From NCBI RefSeq assembly GCF_013839515.1, contig NZ_JACDNQ010000014.1, forward strand, positions 1 through 64,000: a DNA stretch of 64,000 bases, in the 5' to 3' direction. The notes beneath the pieces were generated by a model. That model was not told the origin of the DNA. It saw only the letters and a list, made by a program, of their open reading frames with translations, and ran no database searches. This DNA is from Natronomonas salinimetallica (GTDB lineage: Archaea > Halobacteriota > Halobacteria > Halobacteriales > Haloarculaceae). Below, piece after piece: positions 8,832 through 16,850 of the stretch. The first letter of the stretch is position 1. Each line of letters starts with the position of its first letter. A program made the position numbers and the translations under genes.

Positions 8832-10135
8832 ACTACAACTACAGGTATCGGCTCTATCCGACCGATGACCAACGGGAGGCGTTAGCGTGGACGCTCGATA
8901 CCTGTAGACAGGTCTACAACCACTTCCTGAACCGGCTCAACGAAGCCGACGACATCCCCTCGGAATACGCCCAAAAGAACACACTCCCCGACCTGAAACG
9001 CGAATGGTCCGACCTGAAGCAGATCCATTCGAAGGTGCTTCAGGTCGTCGTAGAACGGCTCTACAACAACCTTCGCACACTCTCAGGGCAAAAGGAGAAC
9101 GGGTACAACGTCGGTGCGCTTCGTTGGAAGGGCGCGGGATGGTACAAGTCGTTCACCTACAGCCAGAGCGGGTTCACACTCATCGAGACCGACACACGAC
9201 GGGACCGACTTCGACTGAGCAAGATCGGTGAGGTGCCAATCGCGTACCACCGCGAGATTCCCGAGAACGCGACCATCAAGCAGGTCTGCATCAAACGGGA
9301 CTCAACGGGCAACTGGTACGCCACCCTCGGTATCGAAACCGACGAACAGCCGGAGAAACCCGCTCCCGAAACCATCGACCCGAAGGATACGGTTGGCATC
9401 GACGTGGGTATCCTGAAGTACGCTCACGACACCGACGGGACCGCCGTCGAATCGTTGGACCTCTCGGACGAACGTGAGCGCCTACGACGAGAACAGCGGA
9501 CACTCTCGCGCAAGGTGAAGGGGTCGAACAACTACGAGAAGCAACGGACGATCGTCGCCCGGTGTCACGACCGTATCAAGCGAAAGCGCCGCGACTTCCT
9601 CCACAAACTCGGCCGCTACTACGTCGAGACCTACGACGTAGTGGCCGTCGAGGACCTGAATGTTCGCGGCATGATGGAGCAAGACCGAAACAGTCGAAAC
9701 ACAGCACATTCCGCGTGGCGAACCTTCATCGAGATACTGCGATACAAGGCTGAGAGCGCCGGTACGCACCTCGTTGAAGTCAACCCGCGTGGCACTACCA
9801 AGGAGTGTAGCAACTGTGGCGTCGAAACTGACAAGCCCCTGTGGGTGCGCGAGCACTCTTGTCCGTCGTGTGGATACGAGGACGACAGGGACGCCAACGC
9901 CGCGAAGAACATCCTTCAGCGTGCTTTTTCTGAATTAGGCATGGGACAGGCCGAATCCGCGTGGTTCGAGAGACGAAGTCTCTCGTCATCACGAAAATCT
10001 CCGATTTTCGAACGACCCCCGGAGACTGCGACCGCTACGGATACCCGTGTGGTGTCTGCAAGTCGCGTCATCGAACGGGGAAGCCCCGCCCTCAACGAGC
10101 GAGGTCGTCAGACCGAGCGAAGTAGGGCGGGGTAG
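8828..10135 (+). CDS. tnpB: RNA-guided nuclease TnpB, intact
   Basis: A 435-residue TnpB/OrfB. The N-terminal helix-turn-helix-like domain begins NYNYRYRLYPTDDQREAL. The RuvC residues are in DTVGIDVGILKYA, VAVEDLNVRGMM and DDRDANAAKN. A zinc ribbon CSNCG…CPSCG lies before the last acidic residue. The C-terminal ~50 residues (from about FERRSLSSS) are encoded by right-end/omega-RNA DNA and are probably not structural. All catalytic residues are present. It sits within the outer tnpB in opposite orientation. Confidence 0.95.
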   Translation: MNYNYRYRLYPTDDQREALAWTLDTCRQVYNHFLNRLNEADDIPSEYAQKNTLPDLKREWSDLKQIHSKVLQVVVERLYNNLRTLSGQKENGYNVGALRWKGAGWYKSFTYSQSGFTLIETDTRRDRLRLSKIGEVPIAYHREIPENATIKQVCIKRDSTGNWYATLGIETDEQPEKPAPETIDPKDTVGIDVGILKYAHDTDGTAVESLDLSDERERLRREQRTLSRKVKGSNNYEKQRTIVARCHDRIKRKRRDFLHKLGRYYVETYDVVAVEDLNVRGMMEQDRNSRNTAHSAWRTFIEILRYKAESAGTHLVEVNPRGTTKECSNCGVETDKPLWVREHSCPSCGYEDDRDANAAKNILQRAFSELGMGQAESAWFERRSLSSSRKSPIFERPPETATATDTRVVSASRVIERGSPALNERGRQTERSRAG

Positions 10136-10140
10136 TTCAC
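10020..10140 (+). ncRNA. Candidate omega-RNA scaffold / right end of inner element
   Basis: The last 120 bases of the inner element contain AGCCCCGCCCTCA…AGTAGGGCGGGG, a long stem with a variable inner hairpin, then GTAGTTCAC. This matches the structure at the outer element's right end. The predicted guide is the flanking DNA starting CTGGCGTCTCC, which is the outer tnpB itself. Expression is inferred. Confidence 0.4.
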
Positions 10141-10696
10141 CTGGCGTCTCCGTCTCGATGCAGAAGCTGGCGTCCCACGCGCCAGTGGAGTCTTTCTTGA
10201 GTGTGACTTCTTTGATTGACTCATGGTCTGGAAGGTCTCGATGTAAGCGAATCGGGATTTCGCGGGTTTTGCTTTTGAGTTTCTTGAGGATGAGAACGCC
10301 TCGACCGTTCGGGCCACTCTTCTTGTCGAGTTCGAAGCCCGACTGTCGATACGTGAAACTCCTGAAGTCTCGTGGACGCTTCCAGTTCAGCGACCCAACG
10401 TCGTAGCCTTTGGCTTTGAGTTTCCCGAGGTTCTGAATGTTGTCTCGGATGCGCTCGACCGCCTTCTGTAAGACCGTCGAGTAGACCTGTTTGAGGCCGG
10501 GCCACCAGTCTTTGAGCGCAGGGAGCGTGTCTCGAACCATCCAGACGCGCTGGCGAAGCGTACCTGTGTCCTCGGGTATTTGTTCAAATTCGCTGAGCGC
10601 GTGGTTGTATAGCTGTCGCACGGTGTTCCGTTGCCAGTCCATCGCTCCGCGTTGCTCCGTCGTCGGGAACAACCGGAAGCGTGGGCTGTAGTTCAT
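10141..10696 (-). pseudogene. N-terminal half of interrupted TnpB (outer element)
   Basis: Reads MNYSPRFRLFPTTEQRGAMDW… to IETETP, then runs into the inner element's right end. The open frame to 9989 beyond this point is only inner-element DNA read backwards. It covers the N-terminal half upstream of the RuvC Asp. Together with 7462-8249 it makes a 447-residue TnpB, close to the 435 residues of the intact copy. Confidence 0.9.
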
Positions 10697-10854
10697 GCGA
10701 CGTGTCTACTTGTAGGAATTGAAGTATATTAAGCATACTGACCGGCGTGGTTGTGCCTCGTGTGGGCGCTGTATCCCCTCCCTACTTGCTTCCTTCGGTC
10801 GCTCCTTGAGGAAGGGGGCTTAGCGCCCTCTCTTTCACCTAAAGCGCTCGGTCG

Positions 10855-11607
10855 CTACCCGAGTTGCTCGTCGATCCAGGCGTCGTAGTCGTCATCCTCC
10901 ATAATGATGAACTCGCCGTTCATCTGGGAGTGGCCGACACCGCAGTACTCGGTACAGTAGAACTGGTGGCTGCCGGGCTCGTAGGTCTCCGTCTTGACGG
11001 TGTTGTACTCCCCGACGATGGCCGTCTGTTTGATGCCCACGCTCGGGACGTGGAGCATGTGTAACCAATCCGAGGACCGGATGTGGAGATACACCGGTCG
11101 GTCGGTCGGGACCCGTATCTCGTTGAACGTGCTGACGTCGCCGCCGGCGTAACTGGCTCGCCAGCCGTATCGGAAGGCTTCGATCTCGATTTCGACGGCG
11201 TCCTCCTCGTCGGCGTGGGGACCGACCGCCCCTTCGAGGTCCTGTGAGACGGACGGCTCGAGGCGTTCTTCGTCCGCGATCGGATTTCCGATCTCCTCGA
11301 CCGCGAGCACCTGATACGATGCCACGCCGACGAAGAGCAACACGACCGCCGTCGCAATCGTCCACGTGATCTCGAGTCGACGGTTCTCCTCGGTCGGCTT
11401 CGGGTCGTCGTTGTTTCTGAACTTGATGACCGCGTAAATGAGCACCGCCTCAACGATGATGGTGATCGGGATCGCCGCATAGAGCAGCGTCATGTTGAGA
11501 TCGGAGATCAGTTCGTCGCGGAGCGACACCTGTGCGGCGACTGGCTCGACCACAAGCAGCGCGAGAAACCCGACGAGAGCGACCGGTAGTATGCGCGCAA
11601 CTCTCAT
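10855..11607 (-). CDS. coxB: Cytochrome c oxidase subunit II
   Basis: A 250-residue membrane-anchored CuA subunit facing the outside. A signal-like segment (residues 1-26, ending VEPVAAQ) is followed by two membrane helices (about 40-62 and 82-102). CuA ligands are visible: His183 in DWLHML, then the cluster Cys218, Glu220, Cys222, His226 and Met229 in CTEYCGVGHSQM. It accepts electrons from the donor and passes them to subunit I. It is separated from coxC by the outer insertion element, which begins 28 bases past its stop codon. Confidence 0.96.
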   Translation of the reverse strand: MRVARILPVALVGFLALLVVEPVAAQVSLRDELISDLNMTLLYAAIPITIIVEAVLIYAVIKFRNNDDPKPTEENRRLEITWTIATAVVLLFVGVASYQVLAVEEIGNPIADEERLEPSVSQDLEGAVGPHADEEDAVEIEIEAFRYGWRASYAGGDVSTFNEIRVPTDRPVYLHIRSSDWLHMLHVPSVGIKQTAIVGEYNTVKTETYEPGSHQFYCTEYCGVGHSQMNGEFIIMEDDDYDAWIDEQLG

Positions 11608-11706
11608 TGTTCAACGTGTTGGTCTACTCGGTCAAATATGTGCCGACTTCAACTAGTACCACACGAAACGGGGCATCTAAGTGCGTACGCACGAAGAGTG
11701 TCGACA

Positions 11707-13077
11707 ATGCGATCGACAGGGTTCGTATCATTGCTTGGGGTGGCAGTCGTCGGCGTATACGTGCTCGTAATCGTCGGCGCGACGGCCGCGCTCGCCGACG
11801 CCGCGGCTGCCTGTGGGGGATGGCCACTCTGTACCGGGGACCTCACCGATCCCGCCGTGCTCGTCTCGATCTTCCACCGTCTCGTGGCGGCCGCCGTCGG
11901 GCTGCTCTTGGTCGTAACCGCCGCCGTGGGCTGGCGGGACACGACGCGGCGGGTCCGGGCCGCACTCGCCGTCGGCCTGGTGTTGTACCCCCTCCAGGCC
12001 GGGGTCGGAGCCGTCATCGCGAACGGAACGCCGGTGGAGAACCTACACCTATTGACCGCGATGACCATCTTCGGGACCTTAGTGCTCGCGTTGGCGTGGG
12101 AACTGGAGGCGGAGACCGGGACCGACGACGTCCCGGGGACCGTTCCGGAACTGGAACTGGAGCCGGAACCACCGGCGGACGACGGCGTCGAGCCGACACG
12201 CGCGCGCTCCGGGCCCGCTCGACTCAAAGCCACTCTCGGCGCGTACTTCCGACTGATGAAGCCCCGGCTGATGTGGCTTCTCTGTCTCGTTGCCGGGGCC
12301 GGGATGGTGCTCGCCGGGACGCCGGCGGTTCGGACCGTCCTCGCGACGCTCGGCGGCGGCGTCTTGGCTATCGGCGCGTCCGGCACGTTCAATCACGTTC
12401 TCGAACGGGACGTCGACAAGCGGATGAACCGTACGTCCGACCGCCCCGTCGCGACCCACGAAGTCCCGGTCCGGAACGCCTTCGCGTTCGGCGGGCTGTT
12501 GACCGTCGCATCGCTCGGGGCGTTCCTGTCGGTAAACCTGCTCACCGCCGCGCTCGGACTGGCCGCGATCGTCTTCTACAGCGTCGTCTACACCGTCATT
12601 CTGAAGCCGAACACGGTACAGAATACGGTGCTCGGTGGAGCGGCCGGGTCGCTGCCGGCGCTCATCGGCTACGCCGCCGTAACCGGAACGGTCGGCGTCG
12701 GTGGCCTCGCGTTGGCCGGACTCATCTTCCTGTGGACGCCCGCACACTTCTATAACCTCGCGTTGGCCTACCGTGACGACTACGAGCGCGGCGGCTTCCC
12801 GATGATGCCGGTCGTCCGCGGCGAGACCGAGACGCGAAAGCACATCCTCCTGTATCTCGGCGCAACGCTGCTCGGCGCTGGCGGGTTGGCCGCGGTCTCG
12901 GACCTCGGCTGGCTCTACGGCGCGACGACCGTGGCGCTCGGAGCCGTCTTCCTGTGGATGGTCGTTCGGCTTCACTACGAGCGCTCCAACGGAGCCGCGT
13001 TCCGGGCGTTCCACGCCTCGAACGCCTACCTCGGATTGGTGCTCGTCGCGATCGTCGTCGAGGGACTCGTGGTCTGA
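11707..13077 (+). CDS. ctaB: CtaA-like domain fused to heme O synthase (CtaB/CyoE)
   Basis: A 456-residue polytopic protein making the heme of the adjacent oxidase. Residues 1-135 form a four-helix CtaA-like (heme A synthase half) domain with His57 in SIFHRL and His114 in ENLHLL. An acidic Pro-rich linker spans 136-170. Residues 175-456 are a UbiA-type farnesyltransferase with NHVLERDVDKRMNRTSDRP (229-247), the prenyl-diphosphate/Mg site. The start at 11707 is chosen over 11638 because ATCTAAGT lies about 30 bases before it. It is divergent from coxB with about 100 bases between. Confidence 0.9.
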   Translation: MRSTGFVSLLGVAVVGVYVLVIVGATAALADAAAACGGWPLCTGDLTDPAVLVSIFHRLVAAAVGLLLVVTAAVGWRDTTRRVRAALAVGLVLYPLQAGVGAVIANGTPVENLHLLTAMTIFGTLVLALAWELEAETGTDDVPGTVPELELEPEPPADDGVEPTRARSGPARLKATLGAYFRLMKPRLMWLLCLVAGAGMVLAGTPAVRTVLATLGGGVLAIGASGTFNHVLERDVDKRMNRTSDRPVATHEVPVRNAFAFGGLLTVASLGAFLSVNLLTAALGLAAIVFYSVVYTVILKPNTVQNTVLGGAAGSLPALIGYAAVTGTVGVGGLALAGLIFLWTPAHFYNLALAYRDDYERGGFPMMPVVRGETETRKHILLYLGATLLGAGGLAAVSDLGWLYGATTVALGAVFLWMVVRLHYERSNGAAFRAFHASNAYLGLVLVAIVVEGLVV

Positions 13078-13105
13078 CGTCGGCTGGTGTGTCTCGAACC
13101 CCTCC

Positions 13106-13168
13106 TCCGACGGAGCCGTCGTTTCAGTTCTCCGACGGAGCCGTCGTTTCAGTTCTCCGACGGATCCG
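13106..13168. repeat. 25-bp tandem repeat, 2.5 copies
   Basis: Units start TCCGACGGAGCCGTCGTTTC at 13106, 13131 and (partial) 13156, between ctaB and the next gene. Each unit contains the inverted pair GACGG/CCGTC, so the RNA would form repeated hairpins. Confidence 0.9.
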
Positions 13169-13204
13169 TAGTGCTAAGCCGTCGCCGTCCGACGGTTCAC
13201 CGGA

Positions 13205-14398
13205 ATGAAGCCGAACGAGGCGCGCGTTGCCGTCCTCGGCGGGGCCGTGGCGGGACTCGCGGCGGCACACGGACTCGTAGACGCCGAGGGGATAACCGAG
13301 ATCCGCGTGTTCGAGCGACAGGAGTACGACACGAAGCGCGTCGACTGCGGGGAGGCGATCAACGACGCGACGCTCGTCCCGCTGGAAAAGACGGCCGAAA
13401 ACGGGTTCTTGAACGACGTCGAGGGATTTCAACTCCGCGTATACTCGGGCCGTGACCGGGAGTTCGACGACCCTCCCCTGGAGACGTCGGACCTCCGATG
13501 CGATCCGGGATACGTCTGTGATCGCAACACCGTAGAGCGCCAGTGGGCGCGCTCGCTCGCGGAGGACGGCGTGGCTTTCGAGACCGGGCGCTCGGTGTCG
13601 CCCGACGAGTACCGCCGGATCGTCGAGGCGTACGACTACGTCGTCGATGCGACCGGACAGCCGTCTTTGACACACAAGGCTACCGACGCGGTCGACGAGT
13701 ACACGGGCGATATGGTCGCGTTGAACGCCACGGTCGACGGCGAGTTCGGCGAGTACCTCCGGTATCCGCGCATCTTCTTCGAGGGGTACGTCGGCTACTC
13801 GTGGTCGTTCCCGAAATCCGAGCGCACGGCGAACGTCGGGATCGGGTGGGCCGGTGACCGACGGCCGGACGACTACATGAACGCGTTCGAAGCCGCCGCG
13901 AGGCGCAACGGGTTTCCCGTCCCCGATCGGTCCGACGTGAACGTGTATACGATCCCGCGCGGGCCGAGCCTCGATCCCCGACGGACGCATCGCCCCGCAG
14001 ACGGCGTCTTCTTGGTCGGTGACGCGGCCGGGATCGCGAACCGGTACCAGGGCGAGGGCATCTGTCAGGCGATCTGGTCGTCGTATCTCCTCGCCGAATC
14101 GATCGAGGCGGGACGGGTCTCGGAGTACCCCGAGCGGCTCTTCGAGGCGATGAGACCGGAGTACCGACTCGCACACCTGATGCGCGGCGCGTGGGTCGAA
14201 CACGAGGATCCGGAGCTGCTGGCGGCGGTCGCCAAGTCGCTCGAGGGGCTCTCGATCGACGACGTTACCAGACGTCCTCGGCGGGTGTTTCGCCGAATCG
14301 TACGGAACCCGACGGTCGCCGGGCGGCTCGTCGCCGACAGCGGAATGCTACGTCGAATCGTGGACAGCTACACCGACACCTGGGAGTACGCGCGGTAG
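13205..14398 (+). CDS. Geranylgeranyl reductase-family flavoprotein
   Basis: A 397-residue FAD-dependent oxidoreductase. The N-terminal dinucleotide fold is ARVAVLGGAVAGLAAAHGL, with a variant GGAVAG in place of the usual GGGPAG. The central YVVDATGQPS and the FAD-binding VFLVGDAAGIANRYQGEGI (about 275-293) are diagnostic of the geranylgeranyl reductase/PHBH group. Such enzymes reduce isoprenoid chains of archaeal lipids or quinones. Unlike typical GGR, the substrate-side motif PxxYxWxFP appears as GYSWSFPKS. The exact substrate is not predictable. Confidence 0.85.
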   Translation: MKPNEARVAVLGGAVAGLAAAHGLVDAEGITEIRVFERQEYDTKRVDCGEAINDATLVPLEKTAENGFLNDVEGFQLRVYSGRDREFDDPPLETSDLRCDPGYVCDRNTVERQWARSLAEDGVAFETGRSVSPDEYRRIVEAYDYVVDATGQPSLTHKATDAVDEYTGDMVALNATVDGEFGEYLRYPRIFFEGYVGYSWSFPKSERTANVGIGWAGDRRPDDYMNAFEAAARRNGFPVPDRSDVNVYTIPRGPSLDPRRTHRPADGVFLVGDAAGIANRYQGEGICQAIWSSYLLAESIEAGRVSEYPERLFEAMRPEYRLAHLMRGAWVEHEDPELLAAVAKSLEGLSIDDVTRRPRRVFRRIVRNPTVAGRLVADSGMLRRIVDSYTDTWEYAR

Positions 14399-14493
14399 CC
14401 GGCGTTTCGAGGCGGCTCCTTCCGACCGGAGCCGTGTCGCCTGCGGGACTCTCCCCTCTGGCATCTCCCATCCCGAGCGACACTGCGACCGAA

Positions 14494-14505
14494 CGCTTAT
14501 ATTTC
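14494..14505 (+). promoter_or_regulatory. TATA box of the DUF7331-like gene
   Basis: GCTTATATTTCC centred about 25 bases before the ATG at 14524 is a near-ideal haloarchaeal BRE/TATA and implies a leaderless transcript. Confidence 0.7.
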
Positions 14506-14523
14506 CCCGTCGCTTCGGGGCAT

Positions 14524-14712
14524 ATGTCAATGAGTAACGCACCCTCCGATACGGACGAATCGCTCCGCCCATCGACCAAACCACCGGAGACGCCGCTCGA
14601 CTCCGAGCGGTACGCTCACCTCTCGCTCGACAACGGGGAGGTCGTCATCTACGACCGTGAGGATCCGGACATGTGGGTGCAGTCGGACGTCGTCGTCGAA
14701 CTCGGCGCGTAA
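14524..14712 (+). CDS. DUF7331-like small protein
   Basis: A 62-residue acidic protein with a disordered N-terminus and a conserved C-terminal part (YAHLSLDNGEVVIYDREDPD, then MWVQSD). The LDNGEVVIYDRE motif is recognisable from many small haloarchaeal proteins annotated as DUF7331. The start is fixed by the TATA box 25 bases upstream; an alternative ATG lies two codons later. Function unknown. Confidence 0.75.
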   Translation: MSMSNAPSDTDESLRPSTKPPETPLDSERYAHLSLDNGEVVIYDREDPDMWVQSDVVVELGA

Positions 14713-14756
14713 CGCTCCCGGCAGCTTTTTATGTGTCAGTCGTCCTACCCGAGGGT

Positions 14757-14993
14757 ATGAAAGAACTCCTCGCATCGGTCGTCGAACTCCTGGCCTACGC
14801 GGTCGCCGCGACCGGGTTCACGGTCGCCGGTGTCTTCGCCGAGCTGACGAGCGTCGATTACCTCGCGGCCGGCAATCTCAAATTCGCGCTCTGGCTGTCG
14901 GTCATGGGCGCGGTCGCGTTGTACGCTGGAATCGTCGCCCTGGGCGTCGAGGAAGTCATCCCACGCCTCCGCGAGACCGCAGACGGCGCGTGA
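14757..14993 (+). CDS. Two-TM membrane protein of unknown function
   Basis: A 78-residue protein starting MKELLASVVELLAYAVAATG, with two hydrophobic helices (about 8-28 and 44-62) and an acidic tail. An AGCTTTTTATG box 27 bases before the ATG supports the start. It lies 45 bases after the DUF7331-like gene with its own promoter. No family was recognised. Confidence 0.65.
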   Translation: MKELLASVVELLAYAVAATGFTVAGVFAELTSVDYLAAGNLKFALWLSVMGAVALYAGIVALGVEEVIPRLRETADGA

Positions 14994-15152
14994 AATCCCT
15001 CCCCGGTATGAACGCTGGGACCCCCCGCTCGAAACGGACAGAAAAGACCGTACGCCGCTCGGGTACCGCCTTGATCCGCTTTTTGTCGGGTGGTTCGACG
15101 GACGCCAAAACGCATCCAAACGATTTTGCCCGCCGAGAGCGACCGAGTAACA

Positions 15153-16112
15153 ATGGCGACGTGTGACGTCTGCGGCAGAGACGAGAACATGCCGTACAAC
15201 TGCCGGCACTGCGGCGGGACCTACTGCAGTGAGCACAGACTCCCGGAGAACCACGACTGCCCCGGCCTCGAAAACTGGAACGATCCGGACGGCGTCTTCG
15301 ACAGCGGCTTCGACGATTCGGTCGGATCCAGCCCCCGGCGTGGACGGCGCGGTGTGGGGCGTTCGAGCGGCGTTCTCGACCGTTTCGGTATCGATACCGG
15401 ACCGGGCGGGCTGTCGGGATACTTTCGGAACAACCTCTCGTATCTCTTCTTGGCGCTCACCGTCGCCGTCTTCGGCATGCAGTATCTCATCGCACCGCTT
15501 TTCGGCGTCCGACTGCCGCCGGCGGGCGTCAGCCCCGGAACTACGACGTGGGGGCAGATCTTCACGCTCACGACGACTCACCCCGAGTACGTCTGGACGT
15601 GGGTCATCTCGGTGTTTTCACACGGCAGTCCGACACACCTGCTGTTCAACGCGATCGCGCTGTATTTCTTCGGGCCGATCGTCGAGCGGCAGGTAGGTTC
15701 GAAGAAGTTCGCCGCCCTCTTTCTCGTGAGCGGTATCCTCGCCGGGCTCGGGCAGGTCGGCGTCGGCCTCCTAACCGGCGAGGAGGTCGCGGTGTTGGGA
15801 GCCTCCGGCGCGCTGATGGCGATCATGGGCGTGTTGGCGGTCACGTCCCCCGAACTGAAGGTCTTGCTGTTCTTTTTCATCCCGATGTCGATCCGGACGC
15901 TGACCGTACTGTTCGCGGCCTTTTCGATCTTCGCGTTCGTCGCCAACGGCGGGATCCTCGATGGTGTCGCCCACTTCGCACACCTCGTCGGCCTCCTCGT
16001 CGGGCTGTGGTACGGCAACCGGATCAAAGATCGCATCGGCCGCGGGCCGAGACAACTGAACATCGGGCCGGGCGGTCCCGGCGGTCCGGGCGGTCCGGGG
16101 CGGTTCCGGTAG
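15153..16112 (+). CDS. Rhomboid intramembrane protease with N-terminal AN1 zinc finger
   Basis: A 319-residue protein. An AN1-type zinc finger occupies residues 4-36 (Cys4, 7, 17, 20, 25, His28, His34, Cys36). After a disordered linker, six membrane helices follow. HLLFN lies at 162-166, the catalytic Ser218 is in GASGALM, and the catalytic His277 is in HFAHLVG. The tail is GGPGGPGGPGRFR. The start at 15153 follows a CGATTTTGCC box by about 30 bases. The zinc finger may recruit ubiquitin-like (SAMP) or other substrates, which is inference. Endonuclease V begins at the next base after its stop. Confidence 0.93.
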   Translation: MATCDVCGRDENMPYNCRHCGGTYCSEHRLPENHDCPGLENWNDPDGVFDSGFDDSVGSSPRRGRRGVGRSSGVLDRFGIDTGPGGLSGYFRNNLSYLFLALTVAVFGMQYLIAPLFGVRLPPAGVSPGTTTWGQIFTLTTTHPEYVWTWVISVFSHGSPTHLLFNAIALYFFGPIVERQVGSKKFAALFLVSGILAGLGQVGVGLLTGEEVAVLGASGALMAIMGVLAVTSPELKVLLFFFIPMSIRTLTVLFAAFSIFAFVANGGILDGVAHFAHLVGLLVGLWYGNRIKDRIGRGPRQLNIGPGGPGGPGGPGRFR

Positions 16113-16850
16113 ATGGAGGTCGCTGTCGAGCGGTTTCGGCCCGGTCGCCCCGACTCGCACGAGGCGATGGAGGCGCTACAGGCCGAGATCGCGTCGGCGG
16201 CGGTCTTCGAGGACACCGTCGAAGACACTCCCTCCGACGTCCGATCGGGCGAGGCGCTCGTCGCCGGGATCGATCAGGCGTTTCTCGACGACCGGGCGGT
16301 CTCGGCGGTCGTCGTCCTGCGCGGCGGGGAGGTGATCGCCCGCGAAAGCGCCGTCACGCCGCTTTCGATGCCGTACGTACCCGGGCTGCTCGCGTTCCGC
16401 GAGGGCGAACCGATCGTCGCCGCACTCGAGGCGCTCGACGTCGAGCCGGATCTGCTCGTTTTCGACGGGAGCGGCCGGATCCACTACCGTGAGGCGGGGA
16501 TCGCCACCCACGTCGGCGTCTGCTTCGACGTCCCGGCTATCGGTGTCGCAAAGGGCCTCCTCTGTGGCCGCCCTCGGGCCCCGACCGACTCGCTCGAGGC
16601 GGGCGAGTACGTTCCGATCGAGGCCGACGACTCGATGACGGCCCCGGAGGGGACTGTCATCGGGTACGCCTACCAGAGCCGACAGTACCCGGACTCGACG
16701 CGGATCAATCCTCTGTATATTTCACCGGGACACCGGCTCTCGGCCCGGACGGCCCTCGAGTGCGTTATCGCCTGTGGCGGCGAGTACAAACTCCCCCCGC
16801 CGACGCGGCTCGCCGACCGGTACGCCGACGAACTGAAAGCCGACGTTTGA
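16113..16850 (+). CDS. nfi: Endonuclease V
   Basis: A 245-residue deaminated-base repair nuclease that nicks next to inosine. Family residues are present: Asp54 in AGIDQAF, Glu97 in PYVPGLLAFRE, Asp118 in VFDGSGRIHYREAG, and the C-terminal NPLYISPGHRLS. It starts immediately after the rhomboid stop codon, so the pair is co-transcribed; no functional link between them is known to me. Confidence 0.95.
   Translation: MEVAVERFRPGRPDSHEAMEALQAEIASAAVFEDTVEDTPSDVRSGEALVAGIDQAFLDDRAVSAVVVLRGGEVIARESAVTPLSMPYVPGLLAFREGEPIVAALEALDVEPDLLVFDGSGRIHYREAGIATHVGVCFDVPAIGVAKGLLCGRPRAPTDSLEAGEYVPIEADDSMTAPEGTVIGYAYQSRQYPDSTRINPLYISPGHRLSARTALECVIACGGEYKLPPPTRLADRYADELKADV

Larger units (their letters stand above)
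8250..10140 (+). mobile_element. Inner IS200/IS605-family element (tnpA + tnpB)
   Basis: A 1891-bp element with a left-end hairpin (CCTCAAGGAGCGAGCGAAGC, from about 8262), tnpA, an overlapping tnpB, and a right end with AGCCCCGCCCT…AGGGCGGGGTAGTTCAC ending at 10140. Boundaries were set where similarity to the outer element's ends stops. They are supported because deletion of exactly 8250-10140 restores the outer tnpB frame. No target duplication is seen, as expected for HUH single-strand transposition. The left flank is TCTAACA. LE position could differ by three bases. Confidence 0.85.
7386..10827 (-). mobile_element. Outer IS1341-type TnpB element, interrupted by a second element
   Basis: A minus-strand element between coxB and coxC. 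Its left end (minus GGCGCTAAGCCCCCTTCCTC, from 10827) and right end (minus GGGCGGGGTAGTTCAC, ending 7386) match the ends of the inner element. The only gene it could carry is a tnpB, now in two pieces (10696-10141 and 8249-7462). There is no room for a tnpA between 10696 and its left end, so it is tnpB-only. Exact left boundary is by alignment with the inner element and may be off by a few bases. Confidence 0.8.

Noticed and set aside
9989-10140. Extension of the N-terminal TnpB fragment past 10140
   Set aside because: These 50 codons are the inner element's right end read backwards, not TnpB sequence.
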